From Pedobacter rhodius (GTDB lineage Bacteria > Bacteroidota > Bacteroidia > Sphingobacteriales > Sphingobacteriaceae), in the NCBI RefSeq assembly GCF_027213645.1, contig NZ_JAPWGL010000001.1, forward strand, positions 620,001 through 684,000: DNA of 64,000 bases. Direction: 5' to 3'. The translations under genes were made by a program, and so were the position numbers. Positions within the stretch are counted from its first letter, which is position 1, and the number at the start of each line of letters is the position of its first letter. This document shows, piece by piece, positions 43,691-52,460 of the stretch. Under the pieces are notes generated by a model, which worked only from the letters and a program-made list of their open reading frames with translations, had not been told where the DNA came from and ran no database searches.

Positions 43691-44267
43691 TTTTCTCATA
43701 CGAATTAACCAGTGTTTTTGAATACAATATTCGCAGCTTATTTTTTGCCCGGGTTAAATATACCCTGCTCGTACTTTCGGGAATATTCATCATTTTCGAA
43801 ATCTCATCATGAGCAAATCCTTCAATTTCATAAAGGTTAAAAACCAGTCTTTGGGTATCTGGCAAATTATTCAGCAATTTTAATATATCCTGCACATGTA
43901 AATCGGAAGCAATTGAAACCTGACTAACCGGGTGCTCATTTTCAGCTAAATCATCTATATAAGATTGGTTTTTCAATGTCCGGATTTTATCAATTGCTGT
44001 TCGGGAGGTGATTTTTGCAATCCACCCTTTAAACGTCTTTTGTAAATCCGCAGGGTTATTTGGTGGCTGAAAACTTTCTATGTTTTTAAAAATTTTTATA
44101 AAACAGTCATTTACAAGTTCTTCACTATCGTAACTATTATTCACATAACGTAAAATAATGCCCATTAAATAGCCATAAAATGATTTATACATCATTTCTT
44201 TACAGCTGTTATCGTTCTTCTTGCAGCCCTTTATAATTTCCTCAATACTAAGTATTCTTTTTATCAA
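43683..44267 (-). CDS. ECF-type RNA polymerase sigma factor
   Basis: 194 aa sigma-70 family. Region 2: DSEELVNDCFIKIFKNIESF then FKGWIAKITSRTAIDKIR. Region 4: LNNLPDTQRLVFNLYEIEGFAHDEISKMMNIPESTSRVYLTRAKNKLR, including the helix-turn-helix. The start is TTG (44267); no in-frame ATG precedes region 2, and a stop lies nine codons upstream. A TAAATTTG -7 match occurs at 44313-44306. Its target genes are unknown; coupling to the downstream membrane/barrel protein suggests that protein controls it. Confidence 0.92.
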   Translation of the reverse strand: MIKRILSIEEIIKGCKKNDNSCKEMMYKSFYGYLMGIILRYVNNSYDSEELVNDCFIKIFKNIESFQPPNNPADLQKTFKGWIAKITSRTAIDKIRTLKNQSYIDDLAENEHPVSQVSIASDLHVQDILKLLNNLPDTQRLVFNLYEIEGFAHDEISKMMNIPESTSRVYLTRAKNKLRILYSKTLVNSYEKNG

Positions 44268-44321
44268 CCCTTCCGAACTTAATTGAGATTAGTTTTTATA
44301 GCAATCAAATTTAATGAAAAT

Positions 44322-44348
44322 GATACCATCTGATTCACAGATGGCATC
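44322..44348 (-). terminator. Probable terminator of the DUF4397 gene
   Basis: Eleven-bp stem with one mismatch (GATACCATCTG with CAGATGGCATC, five-base loop) followed on the minus strand by ATTTTCATT. Weak T tract, so moderate confidence. Confidence 0.5.
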
Positions 44349-44370
44349 AAATTCGTTTCATATGTAGGTG

Positions 44371-45075
44371 TTATTTGTTCGTAAGTATTGCTAATCCGAA
44401 TTTTGTACTATCCGTTTTGCTTTTTAGTCCTTTAGTCCATAAAGTATAAATTTTACCAGATTCGATTTTTGTTGCAGGTAATGTAGCGGTAACGTTATTA
44501 CTTTCCTTAATTTGAAAATTATAACTGACCGAAGGGTCAATAGATATAAATGTCGAAGCTTCCTTATATGCTTTTGCGGTAATTAAAGGGGTACTTGTTC
44601 CTTCAATAGCTAAATCCAAAGCTGGTGCGTCAGGGCTTAAATTGATAAAACGAATTTTAGCTTTGCCGGTTTCAGGTGCCTTTAAATCATCTTGTACAAG
44701 CAATATGTTTGGTGATGGAAGCACATCGATAACAAAAGCTGAATAAAATAAACCGGATTGCAAGGTTACATTGGTTTTTACAAGGTATTTTAAAGAGTCT
44801 TTTTTAGTTATTCCAAATAATCTGGAACCCGGATAAGCACCAAAGTAACCTAAATCTTTAGTATATGTAAAGTCTTTATTGTTTACTTTTTGATTATCAA
44901 CAATAAAATCTATAGCACCTGTTCCTGGCGATGCGTGCACAAAGCCAATTCCTGCTACGGTAACTGAGCCAGAATCTCCCCAGTCTTTTTTACAGGCCGA
45001 TATAAATAATGTTAAAGCAATTAGAGCGTATATAATTTTAGGTGTCGTGTTAAAGTTTTTCAGTGTAGTTTTCAT
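44371..45075 (-). CDS. DUF4397 lipoprotein
   Basis: 234 aa with a lipoprotein signal (ALIALTLFISACKK, Cys 28). Two tandem DUF4397-type beta modules: GIGFVHASPGTGAIDFIVD and IRFINLSPDAPALDLAIEG, each followed by YTLW- or YSAFVID-type strands. Function unknown; the repeats occur in secreted cell-surface proteins. It lies upstream of the sigma factor on the same strand but is separated by a likely terminator. Confidence 0.88.
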   Translation of the reverse strand: MKTTLKNFNTTPKIIYALIALTLFISACKKDWGDSGSVTVAGIGFVHASPGTGAIDFIVDNQKVNNKDFTYTKDLGYFGAYPGSRLFGITKKDSLKYLVKTNVTLQSGLFYSAFVIDVLPSPNILLVQDDLKAPETGKAKIRFINLSPDAPALDLAIEGTSTPLITAKAYKEASTFISIDPSVSYNFQIKESNNVTATLPATKIESGKIYTLWTKGLKSKTDSTKFGLAILTNK

Positions 45076-45190
45076 TTTAATGCTTTAAGTCAATTTTTAA
45101 ACAAAATTGGTTAATGGCCATTAACAATTTTCTGATAAAACGATGGTAGAATTAGAAACGCTACATTATGTCGGTTTTTTTTGGGAATAT

Positions 45191-45847
45191 TTAATCTACT
45201 GTTAATTTACCCTGGAAAATCAATCGGCTTGCAACTGGTTTTCCGTTTAAGTATGCAGGCACAAAATCGAGATCTTCAAGCCTAAGCTTTTTTAAAGGGA
45301 TTTCTTCAGTTCTTTTAAGGGTACCCTGACCTGTTTCGGTTTCATACTTTATAAGCTGGCCATTTTCATTAATGTGAAAAATCAGATTAACCTGATGAAC
45401 ACCTGCATATGCCCTAAATTCTTTTGACGGTGAAAATTCTTTAATCAAAAAGCGTAGACTGGTATAATAACCACCAATTTTTGCAGGATAAATAATTTTA
45501 TCCCCCTTTTTTAAAGAATCTATTTCGTAAACTATATTTTTAGCTGTATGGTTGTATTCCAGTTTTTTCGTGGTATAATTATAAATCTGTTCTAAAGAAT
45601 CAGGACCTTTAAAGAAACGCCATCTACCATAGCGTTCTCAATCTTTATATAAACCTATCGCAAATAAAGCTCTTCCAACTTTTATTTCCGATTCACCATT
45701 CTTAATGTAGCGTTTTGATTTTAATTCCGTAGAATGTTCAATCATTCCTCCTCGGATAATTTTGTAATGTGTATGGGTAGAATCGCTTTTCTGGGCTGAT
45801 GCTGAAAAGCAAATTATAGATAAGAGGAGTGATGCAAGCGTTTTCAT
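45191..45847 (-). pseudogene. Exported protein gene interrupted by one in-frame TGA
   Basis: Codons 1-69 encode a signal peptide (MKTLASLLLSIICFSASAQK) and a MORN/YwqK-like segment ending GLYKD. Then TGA at 45640-45638, after which the same frame stays open (ERYGRWRFFKGPDSLEQIY...) for 148 codons to GKLTVD. The last part (LDFVPAYLNGKPVASRLIFQ) resembles a TonB C-terminal-like module. YKDGxRxGxW is the usual pattern for such repeats, so the TGA probably replaces GGA. This is a nonsense mutation or base error rather than two genes. Confidence 0.75.
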
Positions 45848-45860
45848 AATTCAGTTTAGT

Positions 45861-45901
45861 GTATAAAGAAAAAGAGTTTTGATATTATATCAAAACTCTT
45901 T
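45861..45901 (-). terminator. Terminator of the ABC-F gene
   Basis: A 14-bp perfect stem (45871-45884 with 45888-45901, three-base loop) is followed on the minus strand by TTTTTCTTT, downstream of the ABC-F stop codon. Confidence 0.8.
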
Positions 45902-45924
45902 CAAAATTATATTTTAACCAATGA

Positions 45925-47547
45925 TTAAGCGTACATTTCTTCACGAAGTTTAGCCACATCCGCGTTGTTAATATATTCGTCGTAAGTCATTAATTTATCA
46001 ATGGTACCTTTTGGCGTAATTTCAATAATTCTGTTTGCAACGGTTTCCGTTAACTGGTGATCCCGTGAAGTAAATAAAATAGCACCTTTGAAATCCTTCA
46101 TGCCGTTATTTAAGGCTTCGATCGATTCAAGATCAAGGTGATTGGTTGGTTCATCAAACATTAATAAATTTGCTTGTTGTAACATCATTCTTGAGAACAT
46201 GCAACGCATTTTCTCACCACCTGAAAGCACCTTTACGTTTTTCAAAACTTCTTCGCCCGAGAATAGCATACGGCCTAAAAAGCTGCGTACAAATTGCTCA
46301 TCGGCATCCGTTCCGGAGTATTCACGTAACCAATCGACCAGGTTTTCATCTTTGCCTGCAAAATATTCAGAGTTATCGTTGGGTATATCTGCCGTGCTGA
46401 TGGTAACACCCCATTTAAATTCGCCTTTATCAGCAGGGGTTCTGCCGGTTAAAACATCATAAAATGCGGCGGTAGCCAAGCTGTTTTGAGATAAAATTGC
46501 AATTTTATCCCCTTTGTTTACCATAAAAGTAACTTTGTCGAATAATACGCCATCGTTTCCCGATTTGCCCAAATTCTCAACCTGCAAAATCTGGTCGCCG
46601 GCCTCACGGCCGGTATTGTTGAAAATAATTGCCGGATATTTACGGCTTGATGCCTTAATCTCAGTGATGTCGATTTTATCTAAAGCTTTTTTACGTGAAG
46701 TTGCCTGCTTTGATTTTGATGCATTTGCACTAAACCTGCGGATAAATTCCTGCAACTCCTTCACCTTATCTTCCATCTTCTTATTCTGGTCGCTGCGTTG
46801 TTTTAATGCCAGCTGACTGGACTCGTACCAGAACGTATAGTTACCGGTATAGATACTCATTTTTGCAAAATCGATGTCTACAATATGCGTACAAACCGCA
46901 TCTAAAAAGTGCCTGTCGTGACTTACAACCAATACAATATTCTGATAATCAGCTAAAAAATTTTCTAACCAGGCAATGGTTTCAATGTCCAAATCGTTGG
47001 TAGGCTCATCGAGTAATAATATATCAGGATTACCAAACAGCGCTTGCGCCAATAACACACGTACTTTTTGTGTATTATCAAGTTCCTTTAATAATTTATA
47101 GTGGTTATCTTCTGTAATACCTAGGTTGCTTAACATGGTTGCAGCATTACTTTCCATGTTCCAGCCATCCATTTCAGCAAAAAGATTTTCCAATTCTCCG
47201 GCCCGTTCGCCATCTTTTTCGGTAAAATCTTCTTTCATGTAAATGGCATCTTTCTCTTTCATGATTGCATAAAGTTCTTTATGGCCAATCATTACGGTTT
47301 CTAATACCGAAAACTCATCGAATTCATAATGGTTTTGCTTTAAAACCGCCATTCGCTCGCCTGGCGTAAAAGCCACGCTACCTGAAGTCTGACTAACTTC
47401 TCCTGATAAAATTTTCAGGAAAGTAGATTTACCTGCGCCATTTGCCCCAATTACACCATAGCAATTGCCTTGAGTAAATTTTAAGTTAACATCTTCAAAT
47501 AATGTGCGTTTACCGTATCGTAACGATAAATTAGAAACTGAAATCAT
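45925..47547 (-). CDS. ABC-F family ATPase (YbiT-like)
   Basis: 540 aa, two ABC cassettes and no membrane segment, so a ribosome-associated ABC-F factor rather than a transporter. Cassette 1: GVIGANGAGKSTFLKIL (Walker A) and ILLLDEPTNDLDIETI. An interdomain linker with KKMEDKVKELQEFIRRFSAN follows. Cassette 2: VLSGGEKMRCMFSRMML and LLMFDEPTNHLDLESI; its Walker A position is degenerate (AILSQNSLATAAFYDVL). The YbiT branch affects translation at the E site; antibiotic protection is not implied. Confidence 0.9.
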   Translation of the reverse strand: MISVSNLSLRYGKRTLFEDVNLKFTQGNCYGVIGANGAGKSTFLKILSGEVSQTSGSVAFTPGERMAVLKQNHYEFDEFSVLETVMIGHKELYAIMKEKDAIYMKEDFTEKDGERAGELENLFAEMDGWNMESNAATMLSNLGITEDNHYKLLKELDNTQKVRVLLAQALFGNPDILLLDEPTNDLDIETIAWLENFLADYQNIVLVVSHDRHFLDAVCTHIVDIDFAKMSIYTGNYTFWYESSQLALKQRSDQNKKMEDKVKELQEFIRRFSANASKSKQATSRKKALDKIDITEIKASSRKYPAIIFNNTGREAGDQILQVENLGKSGNDGVLFDKVTFMVNKGDKIAILSQNSLATAAFYDVLTGRTPADKGEFKWGVTISTADIPNDNSEYFAGKDENLVDWLREYSGTDADEQFVRSFLGRMLFSGEEVLKNVKVLSGGEKMRCMFSRMMLQQANLLMFDEPTNHLDLESIEALNNGMKDFKGAILFTSRDHQLTETVANRIIEITPKGTIDKLMTYDEYINNADVAKLREEMYA

Positions 47548-47900
47548 ACTGTAAATAGAATAAGCCGCAAAGATACTTAAAAAGGTTGAGGGTAAAAAGG
47601 CAGATGCTAAAACGTTAAGATTAATAATTGGAAATTTAATCTCAGCATCGTGTTCTGAAATGCAACAACAGCGAAATCTTTAAACAAGAATTTTGCAGTT
47701 AAGGATTCTATTGTTTCCTTCGAAGTGATGCTGTTTTGACTAATGCTTGATCTTGAGCGATAAAAGCTATTGATGCGCTCCAGTTATCAGAATAAGTCTT
47801 TGGCTAAACAAGCCCCTGATACCTTAATATTAAAATAAACATACAATCTATTCAAATAAATCGGTTAAATTTGACGTTCACGATAGCGTATATAATTCAC
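47548..47900. other. Divergent intergenic region with a -7 element for the ABC exporter
   Basis: No gene recognised. TAAATTTG (47866-47873) matches TAnnTTTG, 27 bases before the exporter ATG at 47901. This argues against an in-frame TTG start at 47871 that would lie within the element. Weak complementary words (CAGCATC near 47642, GATGCTG near 47727) may be a decayed palindrome. Confidence 0.4.
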
Positions 47901-49637
47901 ATGGCTAAAACTATAGAAGCTAAAAAACCGAGTGTTTTTAGTTTGCTTGCATCTTATAAAGGCTTAATTTTCCTGTTGATTTTGTTCGCATTATTAAGCA
48001 ACGGAATCAACCTGGTATTACCCAAAATCATTGCACATGGGATTGATTCTTATACCAATAAAACATTTAACTTAAATTCTATTTTACTTCAGTTTGCATT
48101 GGCAATTTTATTGGTTTTTATCTTTACTTACTTACAAAGTATTGTGCAAACTTATGCTTCTGAACGTGTGGCAAGGGATTTACGGACAAAATTATCAGAC
48201 CAGATTTCCCGTCAGAGCCATGCATATATCATTCAGGCAAATCCATCTAAACTCCTTACCAACCTTACTTCAGATGCCGATTCAATAAAAATGTTCGTAT
48301 CGCAGGCCATTGTTTCCCTTGCATCTTCTATTTTTCTAATTGTAGGCGCCAGCATTTTGCTTTTAATGATTAACTGGAAACTGGCACTTTGCGTTATTGC
48401 GATTGTGCCGATAATTGGCGGTGCATTTTTCTTCGTTTTGAAAAAGGTTAGGGCGCTGTTTATTAAAAGTCGTGAAGTTATCGATTGGCTTAACAAGGTA
48501 ATTAGTGAAAGTATTCTGGGTTCTGCATTAATCCGCGTAATCAATTCGCAGCAACTCGAATATAATAAGTTTATCGATGCAAATGCTAAAGCAAGAGATA
48601 TAGGTCTTTCTATCCTTCGCTTGTTTGCGGGGTTAATTCCGATTATTGTGTTCGTGTCCAACTTATCAGGATTAACCATTTTAGTGCTCGGCGGTCATTT
48701 TGTGATTAACAATACCATGACTTTGGGCGAATTTGCCGCTTTTAGCAGTTATCTGTCCTTAATTATTTTCCCGATTCTGGTTATCGGTTTTATGAGCAAC
48801 GTAATTGCGCAGGCAACCGCATCATTCCAAAGAATTGAAAGTGTATTAAATGCGGCTGAAATTAAACATCCGGGTACCTTAACCGGAGCAATAATCGGTG
48901 AAGTAGAGGCAAGAGACATTTCGCTCACCATCGGGCAGAAACCAATTTTGAAGAACATATCATTTTCGGCCCAGGCCGGTTCCAAAACAGCCATTATTGG
49001 CCCTACGGCTGCCGGTAAAACCCAATTGCTTTATATTTTAACGGGGCTAACCGAATCAAATAGCGGAGAAATTCTTTTCGACAATAAGGCACTTAAAAAT
49101 TATAATCAGGAGAATTTTCACAAACAGGTTGGTTTTGTTTTTCAGGATAGCATTATGTTTAACATGAGCATTCGTGAAAATATTGCTTTCAGTGATACTG
49201 TTACAGATGAATCTTTGGAAAAAGCCATTCAAACAGCCGAGTTGAAAGATTTTATCGATAATCTACCAGAAAAACTCAACACCATTGTTTCGGAACGCGG
49301 AAACAGCCTGTCTGGCGGTCAGAAACAACGAATCATGCTGGCAAGGGCGTTGGCGGTAAATCCGAAAATATTGTTACTTGATGATTTCACCGCCCGCGTT
49401 GATACCAATACCGAAAAGCGGATCCTGGACAACATTCAGCAAAATTATCCGGGCTTAACTTTATTATCGGTAACTCAAAAAATTGCATCTGTTGAAAATT
49501 ACGAAAAGGTTATTTTACTGATGCAGGGCGAAATTATTGCAGCCGGAACACATCAGGAGTTGTTAAAAAGCAGTCCGGAGTATGTTCAAATTTACAATTC
49601 ACAGCAGAGCACAAGCAATTATGAACTACAATCTTAA
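47901..49637 (+). CDS. ABC exporter subunit with degenerate catalytic site (heterodimer half 1)
   Basis: 578 aa: six-helix exporter domain then an ATPase domain. Walker A IGPTAAGKTQLL, Q-loop VGFVFQDSIMFN, intact signature LSGGQKQRIMLARAL, but Walker B reads ILLLDDFTARVD, with Asp in place of the catalytic Glu, and the H-loop reads SVTQK instead of xxAHR. These are marks of the non-catalytic half of a heterodimeric exporter. The partner gene overlaps the last 17 bases. Substrate unknown (multidrug or lipid-like). Confidence 0.88.
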   Translation: MAKTIEAKKPSVFSLLASYKGLIFLLILFALLSNGINLVLPKIIAHGIDSYTNKTFNLNSILLQFALAILLVFIFTYLQSIVQTYASERVARDLRTKLSDQISRQSHAYIIQANPSKLLTNLTSDADSIKMFVSQAIVSLASSIFLIVGASILLLMINWKLALCVIAIVPIIGGAFFFVLKKVRALFIKSREVIDWLNKVISESILGSALIRVINSQQLEYNKFIDANAKARDIGLSILRLFAGLIPIIVFVSNLSGLTILVLGGHFVINNTMTLGEFAAFSSYLSLIIFPILVIGFMSNVIAQATASFQRIESVLNAAEIKHPGTLTGAIIGEVEARDISLTIGQKPILKNISFSAQAGSKTAIIGPTAAGKTQLLYILTGLTESNSGEILFDNKALKNYNQENFHKQVGFVFQDSIMFNMSIRENIAFSDTVTDESLEKAIQTAELKDFIDNLPEKLNTIVSERGNSLSGGQKQRIMLARALAVNPKILLLDDFTARVDTNTEKRILDNIQQNYPGLTLLSVTQKIASVENYEKVILLMQGEIIAAGTHQELLKSSPEYVQIYNSQQSTSNYELQS

Positions 49638-51381
49638 CCAGCTCACATCCAAGGAGGAAAAGCAATCTACCTACCAGGCGCTTAAAAGATTGTTAAAGCT
49701 TATTTCCGGTGAACATAAAAATCTTTGGCTGGCATTGATTGCAATTCTGGTGAACTCGGGTTTGCTTTTGCTCGGACCGCTTTTGGTTGGTCACACCATC
49801 GATACCTACATCAGAACGAGGCAATTTCATGGGGTTCTGGTTTTTGGCGGAATTCTATTGGTGATGTATCTGATTGCCATGATTACCGGCTATACGCAAA
49901 CAAAATTGATGGGTGGTGTAGGGCAGCGGATGCTTTTTATTTTAAGAAATGCAATTTTTAATAAACTGCAGGAATTTCCGGTTTCTTTTTTTAATCAGAA
50001 TAAGGCAGGCGATTTAATTTCAAGGGTAAATAACGATACGGATAAGTTAAACCAGTTTTTCTCACAATCGCTGATGCAATTTGTGAGCAGTATTGTTACC
50101 ATGATAGGGGCAGGTATTTTTCTTTTATCAATTAACCTGGAGCTTGGTGCTGCGGCACTGTCGCCGGCAGTTATAATTGTACTTTTTACAATTGCATTAT
50201 CTCCGTGGGTAAAACGCAGGAACGCTAAAAATTTAAAAAGTGTTGGTGGAATGAGTGCTGAAATCCAGGAAAGTTTAAATAATTTCAAAGTTATTATCGC
50301 TTTCAACCGTCGCGATTATTTCAGGAAACGTTTTGACGAAGCAAATAAGGAAAATTATAAAACGGCAATCGGAGCAGGCTTAGCTAATAATATTTTTGTT
50401 CCCGTTTATGGTTTGCTTTCGAGTTTGGCTCAATTAATTGTGTTGCTTTTTGGAATTTACCTGATTTCTACCGGTAACTTTTCTTTAGGTTTATTAGTGA
50501 GTTACATTTCTTATTGTACGAATTTTTATAATCCTTTAAGACAACTCGCGGCACTATGGACCAGTTTTCAGGTTGCAATGGCAAGTTGGGACAGGATTTC
50601 TCAGATTCTTTTATTGGAAACAAATTTAACCCAGGTAGCGGATGATAAATTAACCACCTCTGACGCACTGCTCGAATTTAAAAATGTGCATTTCTCTTAC
50701 GATGATTCCAGGGAAATTTTACATAACATTAATCTAAGATTTGAAAAAGGAAAAACTTACGCATTAATTGGCCCAACTGGTGGCGGAAAAACCACAACAG
50801 CATCGCTGATTTCCCGGTTATATGATGCAACAAAAGGTACTGTTTTACTGGATGGAAAGGATATCCGCTCTTTCAGTGCCGAAGAACGCACGCAGAAAAT
50901 CGGATTTATTTTGCAGGAGCCATTTTTATTTACCGGAACGGTTAAAGAAAATATTCTTTATGGTAACAGCCGGTATAAAGAGGTAAGTGATGATGCACTT
51001 AAGAAAATTATTCAGGATGCCAACCTCGATGCGCTTTTAGCCATTTTTGATGAAGGATTAAATACGAAGGTTACATCAGGTTCTGATGATATCAGTTTGG
51101 GCCAAAAGCAATTAATCGCTTTTATGCGAGCCGTTCTCCGTAATCCTGAATTGCTGATTTTAGATGAAGCAACAGCAAATATCGATACCATTACCGAACA
51201 ATTGCTGAGCAGTATCTTAAATAAATTATCGAAAGAAACGACACTGGTTATTATCGCACACCGGTTAAACACCATCGAAAATGCCGACGAAATTTATTTT
51301 GTAAATGAAGGCGAAGTACAAAAGGCAGGCACATTAAACGATGCACTGAATATGTTACTGAAAGGTAAGCGGGTGAGTTAA
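49621..51381 (+). CDS. ABC exporter subunit, catalytic half (heterodimer half 2)
   Basis: 586 aa: N-terminal six-helix domain (VNSGLLLLGPLLVGHTIDTYI; FFNQNKAGDLISRVNNDTDKL) and an ATPase with Walker A IGPTGGGKTTTASL, Walker B LLILDEATANIDT (Glu present) and H-loop VIIAHRLNTI. The signature is altered: ISLGQKQL instead of LSGGQ. An altered signature here and Asp in the partner Walker B would face each other in the same nucleotide site, as in TM287/288-type pairs. ATG 49621 overlaps the upstream gene by 17 bases, so translation is coupled. Confidence 0.88.
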   Translation: MNYNLNQLTSKEEKQSTYQALKRLLKLISGEHKNLWLALIAILVNSGLLLLGPLLVGHTIDTYIRTRQFHGVLVFGGILLVMYLIAMITGYTQTKLMGGVGQRMLFILRNAIFNKLQEFPVSFFNQNKAGDLISRVNNDTDKLNQFFSQSLMQFVSSIVTMIGAGIFLLSINLELGAAALSPAVIIVLFTIALSPWVKRRNAKNLKSVGGMSAEIQESLNNFKVIIAFNRRDYFRKRFDEANKENYKTAIGAGLANNIFVPVYGLLSSLAQLIVLLFGIYLISTGNFSLGLLVSYISYCTNFYNPLRQLAALWTSFQVAMASWDRISQILLLETNLTQVADDKLTTSDALLEFKNVHFSYDDSREILHNINLRFEKGKTYALIGPTGGGKTTTASLISRLYDATKGTVLLDGKDIRSFSAEERTQKIGFILQEPFLFTGTVKENILYGNSRYKEVSDDALKKIIQDANLDALLAIFDEGLNTKVTSGSDDISLGQKQLIAFMRAVLRNPELLILDEATANIDTITEQLLSSILNKLSKETTLVIIAHRLNTIENADEIYFVNEGEVQKAGTLNDALNMLLKGKRVS

Positions 51382-51441
51382 AATTTGGTATACAAGCTTT
51401 GCTTTAACGTATTTGTTATTCTCCGCCTATAAAGACCAAAA

Positions 51442-51469
51442 AAAAGGCCCTGAATAATCAGGGCCTTTT
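51442..51469. terminator. Bidirectional terminator between the ABC exporter and the M57 gene
   Basis: Twelve-bp perfect stem (AAAAGGCCCTGA with TCAGGGCCTTTT, four-base loop). The minus strand continues with a run of nine T, serving the M57 gene; the plus strand has four T, possibly serving the exporter. Confidence 0.85.
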
Positions 51470-51500
51470 ATACAAGAATAATCCGTTAAGGTTTTATTTT

Positions 51501-52337
51501 TTATTTGTACAGATAATTAACTGCAATTATATCGTTCGAATTAAAGGTGCGGTTACCACCATTAGAACAAGCCAGCATGAAAGATTCTGCATCAGCAGTA
51601 GATGGTGTACCCGGAATACGAACAGCACCAACATTAGAAGCACCTTCGTTTGAAGCTGCACCACCACAAGAATAAGCCCTGTTCATATAATCTGTATGGC
51701 GGAAACCGATACAGTGACCTACTTCATGTTGTAAAACAGAAGCTAAATAAAGCAAGTTAGGGTTAGTACCATAAGCTGCTGCGTTGGTATTCATTTTAAT
51801 CTGGCTGTAAGGGTTTCCGCTGGATGTTGGAAAACCTGCCGAGCCTAAAGTAATATAGCCACCACTAGGACCTTCATTAAAGCCAATCACATCGATACTT
51901 CCTTTAGCAGTACCGCTGGCTCTCTGGAAAGTAATACGTAAACCAAGAGAATTATACCTCGAAATCATGGTGTTTACCGCATCGCTATACACCTGTGGTA
52001 AATTGGTAACTGAAACAGTAATTATCCTTGGTAAAGATTTTACAGTATTTGTGGTTCGGTACTGTTCTGTTTCGGCAATATTTAAGTTTGTACTGTTCGA
52101 AGTTTCAGTAAGGTTTGCGTCAGTTAAAAGAATATCGTTTTCAACAAGATAGCCACCTTCAACTTTACGTGCCTGGTCTACACTGAAACCTAAAGATTTA
52201 ATTTTTGCCAATGTACTTGCTGAAATTTCAGTTTTTGTTTCAGGAGTGATGGATTCTGTATTATTATTCTTACATGACGTAGTAAAAACGATTGAAAAAC
52301 ATAAAGCAGATAGGGTTAAGAAATTAAAATTTTTCAT
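51501..52337 (-). CDS. M57-type metzincin protease, lipoprotein
   Basis: 278 aa with a lipoprotein signal (SIVFTTSCKN, Cys 22). The zinc motif is HEVGHCIGFRHTD, i.e. HExxHxxGxxHxD of metzincins, in the context LASVLQHEVGHCIGF, matching the dual-action HEIGH (M57) family. A YNSLGLRITFQ strand and a Gly-rich GSAGFPTSSGNP precede it. Likely an outer-membrane-anchored or secreted protease. Followed by a strong terminator; faces the subtilisin-like gene divergently. Confidence 0.87.
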   Translation of the reverse strand: MKNFNFLTLSALCFSIVFTTSCKNNNTESITPETKTEISASTLAKIKSLGFSVDQARKVEGGYLVENDILLTDANLTETSNSTNLNIAETEQYRTTNTVKSLPRIITVSVTNLPQVYSDAVNTMISRYNSLGLRITFQRASGTAKGSIDVIGFNEGPSGGYITLGSAGFPTSSGNPYSQIKMNTNAAAYGTNPNLLYLASVLQHEVGHCIGFRHTDYMNRAYSCGGAASNEGASNVGAVRIPGTPSTADAESFMLACSNGGNRTFNSNDIIAVNYLYK

Positions 52338-52460
52338 ACTAGTTAAAATTAGTTAGTTTTAGTCAGAATTAAGTTAGTTAATAATGTTAACAGATTACCT
52401 TGTTAACCCTAATTTAACGACTTCTACGGTGTAAACAAAATTTTACAATAAAAATATTAT

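Noticed and set aside
45638..45640. Selenocysteine or other recoding at TGA
   Set aside because: No SECIS-like hairpin or selenoprotein family; family context predicts Gly (GGA), so mutation or error is simpler.
45925..47547. Antibiotic-resistance ABC-F
   Set aside because: Sequence fits the housekeeping YbiT-like branch; no resistance signature can be claimed.
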